Positions 34,990 through 48,200 of a stretch of 64,000 nucleotides of DNA are shown here, piece after piece. The DNA lies in the NCBI GenBank assembly GCA_011109175.1, contig RDEW01000032.1, positions 92,404 through 156,403 of the forward strand, read 5' to 3'. Every line of letters begins with the position of its first letter. The stretch's first letter is position 1. The notes beneath the pieces were generated by a model. The model saw only the letters and a list, made by a program, of their open reading frames with translations, made no database searches and was not told the origin of the DNA. The position numbers and the translations under genes are program-made. This DNA comes from Dicyema japonicum (Eukaryota > Dicyemida > Rhombozoa > Dicyemidae).

Positions 34990-35260
34990 ACCGAGAAAGA
35001 AGTTAACAGTTAAAAACTAATTAAGTTTAAAAAAATTAAGTTATCGAGTTCCCCTGTCACAGAAAGAATCCTTCAGATGACACACAAGTCCATCCAGAAC
35101 CAGCATAAAAGGTAAAAGACGTCTATTCCTAGCAGTTGTGGAAACCCCTCCAGTGGAGTGGGGGAGAGAGAATGATCCAATAACAGTCAATCTGGTCCCC
35201 ACATCGACATGGATGCGGCACACAAACTCTCAATCCGAGTCGTAATGAGATCCTAATACG
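34990..35260 (+). repeat. Dispersed repeat C, copy 1
   Basis: Matches 53800-54090 (same strand) and the complement of 57080-57260: shared 'gttaacagttaa', 'acaagtccatcc', 'gaaccagcataaaaggta' and 'tccagtgga' followed by 'atgatcc'. Nature unknown. Confidence 0.65.
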
Positions 35261-36253
35261 AACGCATTCATTATCTAGAAAGATATTCAAAACCACAATG
35301 GCCTGCTTCTACGAGGCTTCTTCAAACCGTTAATTGAAGATACGTTCTGCTGTTGAACAAAAAATCCCGCCGATATGTTCGAGTTGGTCACATTGGGTGA
35401 AGTTTCATCATATGGTTAAATTATGATTTTTTAATTAATACATTTAAAAAAATACATTTAATAACCACAATTAGTTAAAAGTCAATTTTCACAACAAGAT
35501 CTCTGTTGGAGAGGAAGAGAGCCTATAATACCACGATCGCTTATCCAGGATCTCGATCATTAGGTGTAATCCTATTGCGTGCTCAATGCCTGTGGGATAT
35601 AATGGAAACCGCAATTTGTACGTCAATTAAAACATAAAAAACAGTCCAAAAGTTATATTTTTGATCAATTTTCTTTTTAATTGAATCATTGCTAATGGTT
35701 TCATACATTTGGTTAGTAATCTACGTATTTTCTAAACTTGGTATATACACAACTTTATTTTGTTTATTGGTGGTAATTTTATTAAATGGGAATATTCATT
35801 TAACAAGATTGATAAGTATTCAAAAACGTAGTGATACCACTTGCCCTATGAATCATCTGATTTGTTGATAGTACATAGAAGAGACAGTAGAGAAGAGGGA
35901 TGGCTGATTGAACGTATTATAAAAAATTTTCCCCGAATCATAGGACCGAACCGGAAATAATAGTTTATCTTCATTTTTTAAATAGTTTTTTTGTTTATTA
36001 AATTAACTCATTAATTTAAATTTTTAGAATTTTGTGGTCAGTATTATAACAATACTTTAGAATTTTAACGATTATTAATAAATTGAAAATCAATTAATAA
36101 ATTAAATAGTGCTCCAGCCCCTAAGAGACACATTCCCATGGACAATGCCACAATTAAGAGAACTAAAGCCACTTAATTTGTTTTGCCACTAAAATATTCA
36201 CTTAATACTAAGAATGACTGAACAGCTATATTTAAAATTCTAACAATAATCAA
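35261..36253. other. Intergenic stretch
   Basis: AT-rich with small transposon-like scraps; the 3' flank of the dynein gene begins at 36253. Confidence 0.4.
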
Positions 36254-39200
36254 CTAAACTGAATCTGAAAAGAAGAAAGCGGCTCCTGAAAGACTCAGCA
36301 TCTTCCTGTCTTCTTTAGAACATTCGAATGGGATGGTGCAAACAACTTCATTCCTCGATCTATCCGAATAAAGCGGTATCCCGACTTCATTATCTTCCTT
36401 TAAACTAATTTTCTAATATATTTGTCACAATGGTCAACCTCCCAGTACATATAACAATCGGGGACTCTAGTCAAAATGGGCGACCCAGCTGAACACGTGG
36501 CAAAATTATTCCCCTCAAATAGACATCCTTCTAACTCCAGTCCAGTCACTCTAACGCTCAGATTTCTCCTATTATCCTTCCAATCACATCTGAAGTCCAG
36601 TAACTCCATGTCGATATTTTGAGCGCTAAAGTTAAATTCAAGGCAAACTTGGCCGTAAGCTGTCTCAACGAATTTATGAATGTTTTGGGGCGGAGAAGGT
36701 CACCCAAATTGATTGTAGTGGAAAGCAAAGTTCCACCGGCAGCTAATTTTAGCCAATTCTCTATTTTATAGGCTTTGTGCGATAGCGACGAAATGTACTT
36801 CAGAGGACCAATCGGTCCCTCCCACTGAGAGGACCATTTTTCAGGGACCTAAGCCTTAAGACTAACTGGAACAAACCACGTGGTTAATCAGTTCTAAGGC
36901 AATTTCCAAGGTTTCATTAGAAAGGACATTCTTGCCCTTTAAATATCCACTTAAAGAAGCAAAGTCCTCCTGAATATTCTGAACCAATTTGACCGCCTTG
37001 AAAAACTCAAACTCAATAAAATTATGAATCGGGGACTTTTCCGAGTTATATTCGATTATTTTAGTATCTCTGAGAAGCAGTCGTTTGTCCTAAACACGTG
37101 AACACAACAAGACTTTATGGCAGGCCTTCCACTGATTAAGAATTGGACCGATACTTGTATTGAGGATTTCTTTGTCGAAAATAACAGATTTTGTGTCAAG
37201 TCTAAACAACAGCTTCATTCTGGAGAGGAGATCCGTGTTTTTAAAGTTCTGCATTACTTTATCCATGTTGGCCGCCAAACCAAGCACTTGAGGAGTTTCA
37301 ACGTCGGGTAAGTTGTCTATGGCTTTAACAAATTCCTAGATTATAATACTAATAGAGCAACCCTATAGGAGCATTGGTTCGGAATCGTTAGAGGACCCAA
37401 CTTTTTGCCTCCACCGGAAGACAAGACACGTGGGTCAAAATATGTAAGGATACAATGCTTCAACGTCTTCAAATCGAACAAATTGTCAATTCTACCACCG
37501 TAAACGGCTACTTCTAATATTCCGTGAATAAACTCCCACGGAATAGTACCGGAATCTGAAAATGTAAAAAACTACGACCCTGGGCATAGCAGGTCATTCG
37601 TTCAATAACATCACAGCTAATTTTAAAGTCAGAATATGAGAATTCGTAGAATTTGCTCCATCCCTGGGGAATGAATCTCCGCCTTTCTTGGAGAACAGTG
37701 TGCAAGGTTATCAAAGCTAAGAGAGCAAACGAACGAGCGGGAGTTATTTGTGAGATACAACCCTGTGGAAGAGAGCTGATACACCGCATCATGTTATTCC
37801 TCATTCCTGGCGGAGCCTACGAATAATCGCCACGTGGACCTCGTAAGTAATTTTGAGACACAACTGCAGTAAGGAACTGGGGAAGTTATGATGTTGTTCC
37901 GTGGTCATAAAAAGACGGAAATCTGAATGTACATTCTTCAAAGATGTGAGGTCCTTTAATTCTCAAAAATGTAATACCTTTTCTAAAGAAGGCAACCATT
38001 GAGTCACAAGATGAAGATTCTTAAGGCAGACCCAATCTCCGCTTTCAGCCGCCTTGTGTAAGCAAGCCACTGCAATCTCACACTGCCCTTGTCCCAACGG
38101 AATCTGGTCAATTAGTACACCACAGAAAAACCTGGTGGTATTTCTCAGAGCCAATAACGCCTTCTGCCAATTCCAAGAGTTCCTCAGAAGGATCCGAGCC
38201 CGGGGATATTATAAATAATGTATGACTGGTCGACGTGGTCACCTGCTTGTATATTTCGCTAACATTCATAATGCCGGACGATAAATCAGGGATCCCTGGA
38301 ATATTTTGTAAGCTAAACCTATGGAAGTACTGACAAATTCACTGAGAGCAGTTTGAAGACGATCAGGTCTGAGTGCTTGAATTAGTAAGCATTTTTGAAA
38401 GGATGAGATTTTCTCGAGGTTGGGGAACTCCTTCTCACATTGTGGACTTGTATAAAATCGTCTCCACAGTCCTTCATCCTCCAATTTCAAGCAGGAGTAA
38501 AATTCAGGCAAAGTATCCTATTATTGCTTATTTCAGAGTACTTTCAATGTTCGAATCGACGGCCACCTATCTTTCTCAATCCAACTTGGACATTCACAGT
38601 CTTCGGAGATCTTAAAACTATCCACAATCTGATTGAACATCTCCCATTCCTTAAACGCTTAAAACACGCGTTTTACCGATTTCCCGAAAAATTCCGGATG
38701 AAGTGAGTGCACGTAATATAATCCAATGTCAAACGGTCTTCATTAAAGATAGAGCGGCACACGTGTTCATAAACGCTTCTCTTCAATGTCTCCGACAATA
38801 ATTCCTGATATGGCTTATAAAGCTGATTATATCCCCCAGAGCCTTTGTAGTTTCTCTAGAAGTTGGTTAGTAAACAGTACAGAACACTGCGAGAGAGATT
38901 TCTGAAATATTGAAAGGAATGCGTTTAAACTGAAATAATACATATTATTCAGTTTATAAAGGTCGTCCAGTAGGAAATATACCGAAACGCTAAATTCCGC
39001 AAATTCCGTGAAAATCGACCTCTCCTTTGAGTAGACTTGATGAAGTTGCTTGGACTCGCTCAATGCTTTGCTAATGACTTGACTGCTGCTCTTGATTTTA
39101 TTCAAGGACTCCAGTAGATCCAAATCCTCGAGGATATTTCCCTTGGATTTTGTTAAATTCTAATTCTAATCAATCTCTACCCCAATTAAAGAATCTTCGA

Positions 39201-42200
39201 GTTGGATCAACTCCAAAGACAAATGATTCTCAGATTCTACCAATTCTGCCAATTTCAGTCCAAGTTCTGGTTTTTCGTGTTTAATAGTAAGTTCCAGAAG
39301 CTAAGATATAATTTAACCAGTCACGTGGTTTGCAAGGCCTGCCTTGGAAGTAGAAAAATTAATAATCGACATGAAATCCTTCATATCAGGGTGGACTTTC
39401 AACTCGATACTCCTCGTGATGAAGAAGATTCTAAAGTTCTCATTATAGTCCAATATTTTGTCCCCCAGTTCAATGGTCTGGTGGAGACCTACAATCAATA
39501 ATTATTAGAAACCCTGGATTTTTACTTCCCGCCTTATAATTGGGTATAAAATCGGTCCAATTTCATCGGCTTCCAACACTGCCAACGTTTTGCCAAATCG
39601 TACGGCCAATTCAAGGGAAGTGATAAAATTAGAGTCCTTTCAGTGAGGAATTCAAATACCTGTTGTTGTATGAACTCTATCTTTGGATGAATGCCCTTTA
39701 ACCAAGAAATCGAACGCTGTGATGGATCAATCAAGTAAGGGATCAAAATAGCCTTGGAATAAATAGATCATCAACCTGAGATAGCATCAGTCCATTCTCA
39801 TCTAAAGACGTTTCTTGCAAAATTTTGTCACTCTCAGTTCCAATAAAAGAAGAAAAGTTAAACTCTTCAACATCTAAAGAGTCCATCCATGAGTTCAGGC
39901 ATGTTTTTCTCAGTTTTTCATTAGCTGGGGGCAAATAAGTCATATAAGCAGCAGCTAGAAGGGAGTGCATCTCCAACTTCGTAATTTCCTTGTTAATGTC
40001 GTCTATCTGAGTGATCCAACGATCGTTTTCTCCCTGTAATTTATCCATCAGAGTCATAGAAGCCTTGATGACTTTGTCTGACTTTTCGAGCTCTTCTTTT
40101 AGCTTAGAAGTTTCGTGGGTGAATGATTCAAAATTTCGACGAAGACTCAGGATTTTATCATCAACTGTCTCCAATTCTCCCTTGAGAGACTTTAATCTTC
40201 TTTGAGAGGCGTCAATATTCCTGAAATATAGCCCCTGAAATTACCGCTGAAGCTCTTTTTGCTCCTTCATCATGTCTATGATTGATTCGTAGACCTTAGC
40301 GTACTGAATAACCGCCTTCGTCCACTGTGCTAAGGGAGCAGCTGCTAGTGATGCTCGCTTGGCATTCTAGTAAGATTTGATAGGATAAATACATTTTCCG
40401 TGAAGGATTCTGAGCGTTGAGCTACAATCTTTTCGACATTCTTCCAATTTTCAGGGAGGATTTTAGAAATATCAGTCGATATCAAGTCTTCTTTTATCCC
40501 ACGTGTCCCAAGTACTCTAAATTTAGATTACTAATGTATTTACTTCTTCATACTATTCCACGATACATCCTGGATTCCGAGAAGTCGAAGAACACACTCC
40601 AAAATATCTCTAACAACATCAGGAGGGACACGTAAGGATTTTATCTCCGATAAGGAATCACTAGTTATCCCCTTTATTGAGGCGTTAGCCGCTTCAATTG
40701 TAGGCTGTACAGACGCCAGCTTTCTGTCGATTGGTTTTTTCTTTTCCTCAATTTTTTTAGTCTCGTCGACTATAAGGCGTTGTAATTCGGCAATTTCTTC
40801 CCTTTGCTTAGAGGTTTCCTTAGAATTAATCACCCATTCACCTGCATCGTCTGCGTGATGCTATTCAAGGCTTCGTCGGCATTTTTCTGTTTAATAGGAA
40901 GGAGCTTTGACTTTTCAGCAGCTTCTTTCTTCAACTGTTCAACTAATATTTTGGATTCCGAAAGTTTATTCAATCCACTCTAGCAATGAGAGAGAGGAAC
41001 ACCTGTAAACGAGCCAGCTTAGAAGACAAAATATCCTTCTTTTGGTTCAATATCTTATAGTAGGCTTTTATGAAGGTTATATATTTAAAAGGGAATATCT
41101 CAATCCCGTTAGACTGACATAAAAGATGGACATCGTAAAAATTGCCAGTCTCTTTGAAATCCTTAATTTTTGGAAGCACATAGGGCGGTTGAGTTGGGTT
41201 GTTAAGCTGATGAAGCAGATAAGCAGGGATCTGAGGTAAATAAAACTAAGACCTTTCTCATAGTTTCTGTTTTCCAAGATTGTTGCCAGATTACGTTGCA
41301 ATCCGTGAAGAATACGGGATTGTTTTTCAAAATATCCGAGAAATTATCGGCCTTGTCATTCAAAAGTAGAATCACGTGCAAATTCATTCGGACCCCTTAA
41401 AATTAAATGGCAGCAGACTAGTAACGAAGAATTCATGCAGTGAGCCTTCAAAGTTTGCGTCAGAACACGTGTCTTTTAGTGAAGAGATCAACGATTCGAG
41501 TTCTCCCTTTTTATACAAATCAGGAATTTCTCCACAGGCGAGAAAATTGTTGACCATCTCATAAAAGGAGAGACTTTTCAACTGATGGTCCTTCAGTAAG
41601 AGTACTACCTCCTCTCCATCCACACCAGCACATTGTATAGCCTGGAATATCCACAAAGTCAAACCGTTTTTAAATAATCTTTAAAATGCTTCATTCGATA
41701 GTCCCTGTTTATTTTGGGAGTGATAACCTTCATTTGTTGTAGGAAAGAAGTCAAAAGAACTGCAGAAGTTCTTCCAAGTCCACTGCTTCCAATAAAAATT
41801 GCTGACCCACGTGGCTGAGTTAATATACGGTCTAGTCTGACTACATTTTCGATAAAATCATCAATGGGAATAATCCTTATGTCAGTTACCTCACGTGCTG
41901 AGATAACTAAACAAAATACCGTAGTTTTTAAGACCAGTAGAAATTATCAACGATATGTCCTCACTAGTGACTTCTGTGAGACCCTTCAAGTTGTTTGGTG
42001 ACTGGCTTAGAGAAGTGAAGATTACTAAAAATAAAAAGCTCAGCAACCATCAGTCAAGTCAGTCAAAGAATAATCCCAGTTGGATTTTATTTTCGCGCTT
42101 AAAATTCCGTTAAATTTTAATAGCAAATCAGAATCGCCTATTCGGTCCCGGAATGATCTCAAAATTTCGTTCACCAAGATTTTCAAAATCTAAGTTCAAA

Positions 42201-45200
42201 TCGGGTTCATTACATATTTCTGGTTTGATTTGCCGTCAAAATAATATTTTTCTAACCCGCAGATAATTGACTGATATTTTTAGAATTTATCGCAAATCGA
42301 GAAACTTCAACGTTAAAAGTGTTTTTCAGCTACAATTAACTTAAACTCAACTTCAAAGAAAAATTCAACCAAAAAATCGGTCAATTGGAAAATTTTGCTT
42401 TCAGAAACTTCAGTAGGACTAACAGATTTACTTTTCAGGACCGAAGACAAAAGGATAGAAAATATCTTTTTCATTTCGTGCTCATCAAGAGGCCTTGGAG
42501 TAAACAAGACAATTCTTACTCAATGTAGCAAATAGGGATCTCCGAAGTGAACCTGTCTGACAGCTGGTATCTCCCAGGCGCTGATTCTCCCGTAATCGCA
42601 CAGACAAACTGAATTCCTTCCAATAAGACAAATTCAAGGTTGGAATCATAAAATCCATTATAAGTGAAGACCTTGAATAAATATTAAATAGACTTGTTGA
42701 AGAAATGATATCAGTTGGGTGGTACCCCATTTATCAGGCTTACAAAAGTCGACATTTTTAAGATAGAAAACAATCCTCTCGCAATCCTTTGGCTTATACA
42801 CCCTTCCAGTTGTCGTCGTCATTATAATACAAAACTGGGAAAGACGTTGTATTATGTGCTCCGGGCTGGTTTGAGTACTGCAGTATAGAGTAGTCATGAA
42901 AACAGATCTCAGATCACTACAACACTTATTTAGCATTAATCTGCAGGTTTTATTAAAAATTACGTTTTTCCGCTCCCAGAAGGCCCTACCAGTATAAAGT
43001 TGTGTAAATTATAAGAATTCAGGTATTTTTTGAAGAATCCTATCTTTCGCTGTGCGGATGCAGTGTTTATAAAAGGAACAGTTAATGTACCGACGAAGTC
43101 TTCATCGATCTAAAATATATTTGGAGAAGACTAACATTATCTATGTATGGTTTAAGGTTTTTCCCATCAAAGTAATAATTGGTTGGATCCCCTGAAGGTT
43201 CTGGCTCTCCAATCAGCTCGTAAACCTTAAATAGGCTGAAATTAACATACATGTTTGGCAAGACGTTGACGGTAAATTTTATCGCCGTTACTACCGAATC
43301 CGTGAATCAAGGCAATTCCGAACTCAGTCAAAGCGTCAACTCCTTTCAAATTGGATAAGCCGTTGTTAACAAATCCCACTGTACTGACCTCAATAACTAA
43401 CTTCCTCTTAAAATCCCATAAAATGAACTTACATGTTCAAAAGACCACTGAAGGACTTTATAAAAATAATCTTTTATCCATTCTGACAAATTTTCATTAT
43501 CAGAAGAGAACCGTCTGATCCATGAAGTCAGAGAGAATCAACATTGACGGATTCATCACTAAATAAAAAAAGTTTAAAACCTAATATAAACAACCCCCAA
43601 ACGTGAGATTGTTGCTGGTGAAGCATTTCCAAGGTGATGAGTCTCGAAAATGAAATTTACGTTGTTCCCAAATTTTAGTCTTTCTCCAGAAGGTAAGGTT
43701 AGCAGATGATTGTCATCAAGTACCGAATTCAACGATTCAATCCATTCAGGATCAATATCGCCGTCACAGACAACAAAGGAAAAGACATCGGCTGATTCCT
43801 TAACGACCTGACGTGCAGCATATGTTATGATCCCATCAGTCCATTCCCTTGTGTCATAATCTATACTTCCCAACAGCTACAAAGTTAATCATTTTCTTAC
43901 CTGTGCCTTCGATATAGCTTTTGGGTTCATCGTATAAAGTCTTACTGTCTTGTTAGCTTTAATTAGAGCACTTCTCAGTATTTTCCATAAGGTTGATTTC
44001 CCTGATCCACTGGGACCGAATATGACCACTCCGATTCGTTGTTGAATTTGTTCATAAAGCTCAAATACTTTCTGAATCTAAATACGTGTTTCTTAGGAAC
44101 GACCTGTTTGGGGGACTCTGTAAGGTTCATTTCTCTGTAGCTTTGCTTAATAAAGTCATAGAGATAATTTTCGAATGTGTTTGATAACTGAATATCCTGG
44201 AAAACACTTTTGATTAAGTCGTCGAATATTAGCGAGTCGTAATGAGTTAGCTTTGAAAGAGTATTGATCCTTAAAGCCTTTACTACAATATCAAATTCAT
44301 CGGTTTTTTTATTTTCTAAATAAATTTATATTTTGAACCACTTTGGATCATTCTACCCGAGCTTTTCAAAACAGTCTTTAATGCTCGAAGTCCCCAGTCA
44401 TAGTGTTGTTGGGAGGTTAGTAAATCCCTAAAAATTAGGCTTCTAGTACTTGGCTGCTGAAAAAATTGAGACGAGCTTTTTTCCTATGGCCTTTGCTTCA
44501 GTAAATCCCTCGGAGAATAAAATAACTTCTGCAATAAGTTCATTGTCTGGTTTAGACATGACGACCGGACGGAATAGCTGCTTCAAATTATCAGGCAGTT
44601 TCTGACGACCTCCATATCCTTTACAGGCAGGATTCAGCGTGATAAAAATATTGGAGTTGAAATTTACACTAATCTGTTAGATAAATTATTCGACTGACAT
44701 TTCTTCCGAGAAGTTGGACGGTTTTATGTCGAAATTTAACCGCCTGCTGGATGATTTGAATGTGCATAGAAAGGATTGAAAGAACAGACTCTTCCAGGCG
44801 GTTAAATTCATCAAAGCATCCCCAAGCACCGCATTTTAAGAGACCGACGAAAATCCTCTCCATTGACTTTACATCGATTCCCTAATCATTATAAAAAGCT
44901 AAGTGACCTCATCACAGTTAAAGACAAGAACTTGTCTTCCTAAAATAGCGCCGAGAGCTTTAACCGACTCCGTTTTGCCCGTTCCGGCAGGTCCATACGG
45001 ATTTCCTCCCAATCCAGATACCATGGCTATGATTTATACAAAATAATGTGAACCCTGAGTTAGAGTGAGAAAGCATTTGTCCGTGAGTGGGGTATGAACC
45101 AGTTTCGGGGTATTTCCCTGATATTCGTATGAGTAATTTATATTAGAGTCCACCATCTTATAAAATATATCGCCCTTGTCAGAATAAGCTCTATTTGTGT

Positions 45201-48200
45201 TTAACACTGAGCATACCGAATTTGCTTCTGCCAATTCCAGTCGTTAATTCCACGGACTTTATCACTAATCAGCTGAGTGACCAGATTCATATTATGAACA
45301 CTGTCGAGAATGCAGTCTTTCAATTTTAGAATCAGGACTTGATCTTTGATCTTAGTTTTCTGCGCATCGCAGTAGTTTTTCAGTTGATTCTGAACTTCCC
45401 TTTTGAGCCCTTCTAGTGATCCTCCCATTATAGCCTTCTCACATTTCGCAGTAAACTGGATTGCCTCAACAAGGGAGAGGATCTTGGCTACAATCACTGA
45501 TTTACCTGCGCCGGGTAGTCATTCGGATTTATTTGACGAGTCTTATACTGCTTAATAGCATCATTCGCGAGATTTGATAGAGTTTTTACCATTTCTTTGG
45601 ATAATTTCATTAGCCAGTCCTTTAGTCAGAAACAGACAAACTTCAATTGAGTTTGTGATAGTAATTGGACAGGTCAAAGTGACTCGTTCACCTTCCAATG
45701 ATTGGATGGCAGTAATCATGTCTTGTTTTTCGTTAAATTCCACGGAATAAATTCCAGCAAATAACTTGTTGAGGTGATCTTGGATGACTGAGGGTTTTGT
45801 CGATTGGCCAATGATCTCTAGTAAATTTTCATCCCCAATAAAATAAAATCTTGGAAAATTTAATCGTTTCTCCTTAGAATTAAAGACTAAATAAACTTCG
45901 AGGTAATCATTCAAGGCTTTTTGACAGCGATAAAGCTGATCAGAAGCATTCTCTAGCTGAGTTTGGATGCCGGATCTGTTTAATAAAGAAACAACTCGAT
46001 TATCCCCATATATATCGCCCAAAATAACCCTAAAGTCAATTAGCGTAAAAACTTGAAGTCGTTGTTTGTTTTATTGAATCTTGACTGCTGAGGGAGACAA
46101 CCCTTCCCAAATATGGGCTCTAAGTGAACCCATTTTCTTTGAACAGTATTGAGCACATGCAGCAAAATATCCAACTGTCCCAGTTTTTGCTCCCAAACTG
46201 AGATTTTGTCTTCAAATAGATTATAATAAAGGAGTTCTTTGAGTGATTGGACCATCAGCTGGTTGTCTCCAATCTGAAATTAGATAAAAATCTTACGCAT
46301 GTCAGCAGTTCCTTCCACTCTTTTATGATAGATACGATTGAGTTGTCTGTTGTGGTGTAATTTGTCAAAAAAAGCGTGCAACTCAATCTCCAAATGTCAA
46401 GTTACCTCAAAGCTATTCTTATGGTAACCTCTCCTTTGGCTTTTTTGCTGAGTTCCTGTAAAATGAATGTTTTCAGAACCTTCAAATTCTCAATTTGGTA
46501 CAAAATTTAATTTGTGCTGTTTATATGGTCTCCGAGTAAAGGTTTTTGAATTGTCATGTCTTTCGTGAGTTTTATGAGGGTAAACAGCTCAATCCATAGA
46601 TCAATGTCATGTCTTCTCCAACAAACCATTTAAAGTATGGAATCGATTACTAAAATCCTAGAAAATACTACAAACTTTTAATTTGTCAATTTTCTTGGTT
46701 AATTTGATATTTACTGCCGACTTCTTCTCTTTAGCTTGTCGTTTACTCCACGAGTCGATTAGATCGGCAAATTCATCAGGATTTGTCCTATATATTAATT
46801 CGACAACCAAACCTGAATGAAATTCAATCTTCAGATTCCAATTTCTCCATTTCGAAAGATAATTCCAGTACTGTCTTCCAATTTAACTGTTTTTTACTAA
46901 TTCTTGCAACGGTAGTATCGATTTCTGGTCGAAGCGAATCCTTCATGTCATGAGATTTAAAATTTCGTTTTTGTATCGAAATTGAAAGAATTACATCAAA
47001 GATTTTAATTCCGCTAATATTTCGTTAAAATCTCTTTTCTGGTTGATTATTTGAACAGCCTTTGCTCTGAGTTGTGCGAGATCACAGTCCAAATGGAAAT
47101 CCTTAGGCATTAAATGCTTCCATCTGGATTTCAATTTTAGATTTTTTGTTATTAAGGATAATATCGGTCGACCAATTTTTTTAATAATTTTGAATGTTGA
47201 TTTAAATGTGTCAAATTTACTTGATTTTTCAACATTTTATCAAAGTTTGTTAACGTCTCATCAAATTTTTCAAATTTACTCCTTGCCGTGGTCACTGCTG
47301 ATATTCCCTTTCCGGCAACAATTTTCAACAGTTTATTCTTTCTTTCAACAAAATTTATCTCATTTCGCAACTGCGGCTAAGTATTACAGAATCTTACCGA
47401 ATCGCACTCTTTAATCCATTCCTTATGTTTCTTCGAATATTGAGCAACCTCGTCTGAATTTTGTGGCTTCTTTTCTAGCGAGGCTCGAGCCGGCTGAAAG
47501 ATTGTCACTAAATTTTTTATTTGTCGCGTGAATTGACTGCGACAAGGAAGAAACCAAAGCTTCAAAATATCTCTCCAGCAAGTCATCAATGCTTGCCTTC
47601 ATTAAAATTGTATTTATAAGAATACAGTCCACTTTAATCTCACTTGAATTAAAAACTGATAAACTTTTGAATTCTTTCAGCTTCCCGCCCTTTAGTTTTC
47701 AATTCGCGGAAATTTTCTTCAAATTCTGAAATTTCTGAGACGTTTTGATTCACAAATTCTTGCAGATCGACAGTGCTGAGTACAAACCAAGGCTGGGAAT
47801 TAATAAATCTCAGACTCTAAAATCTTGAATAATCTCCCCAAGTTTAGCGAAAATAACTTGTACTTTGTAATATACGTATTTTAATCTCTCAACGTTTAAA
47901 TATATCATTTTTAGAAAAATTTGGTTTGGCTTTCCCCCACTGACTCCCCAAAAATGTTTTGGGAGCATTATAAATTTCTTTATCTCATTTATAAAAGCCA
48001 CTCTAATTTCTTCTTAAGACAGTTTGAATTGAAGCTTATTTTGTCTAAAGTAAGTCAGTTCGCAGCCGGAAGATCAAATCCGCTTTAACAGTGGGAAAAT
48101 CATTATGGAACATTTCAAGCCCAGTCTGAAACTGAAATTCAAAAGCTTTGTATAACTGAGGGTCCCAGTGGTTCCTCCAACCTCTCATATCTTCGGGGGA

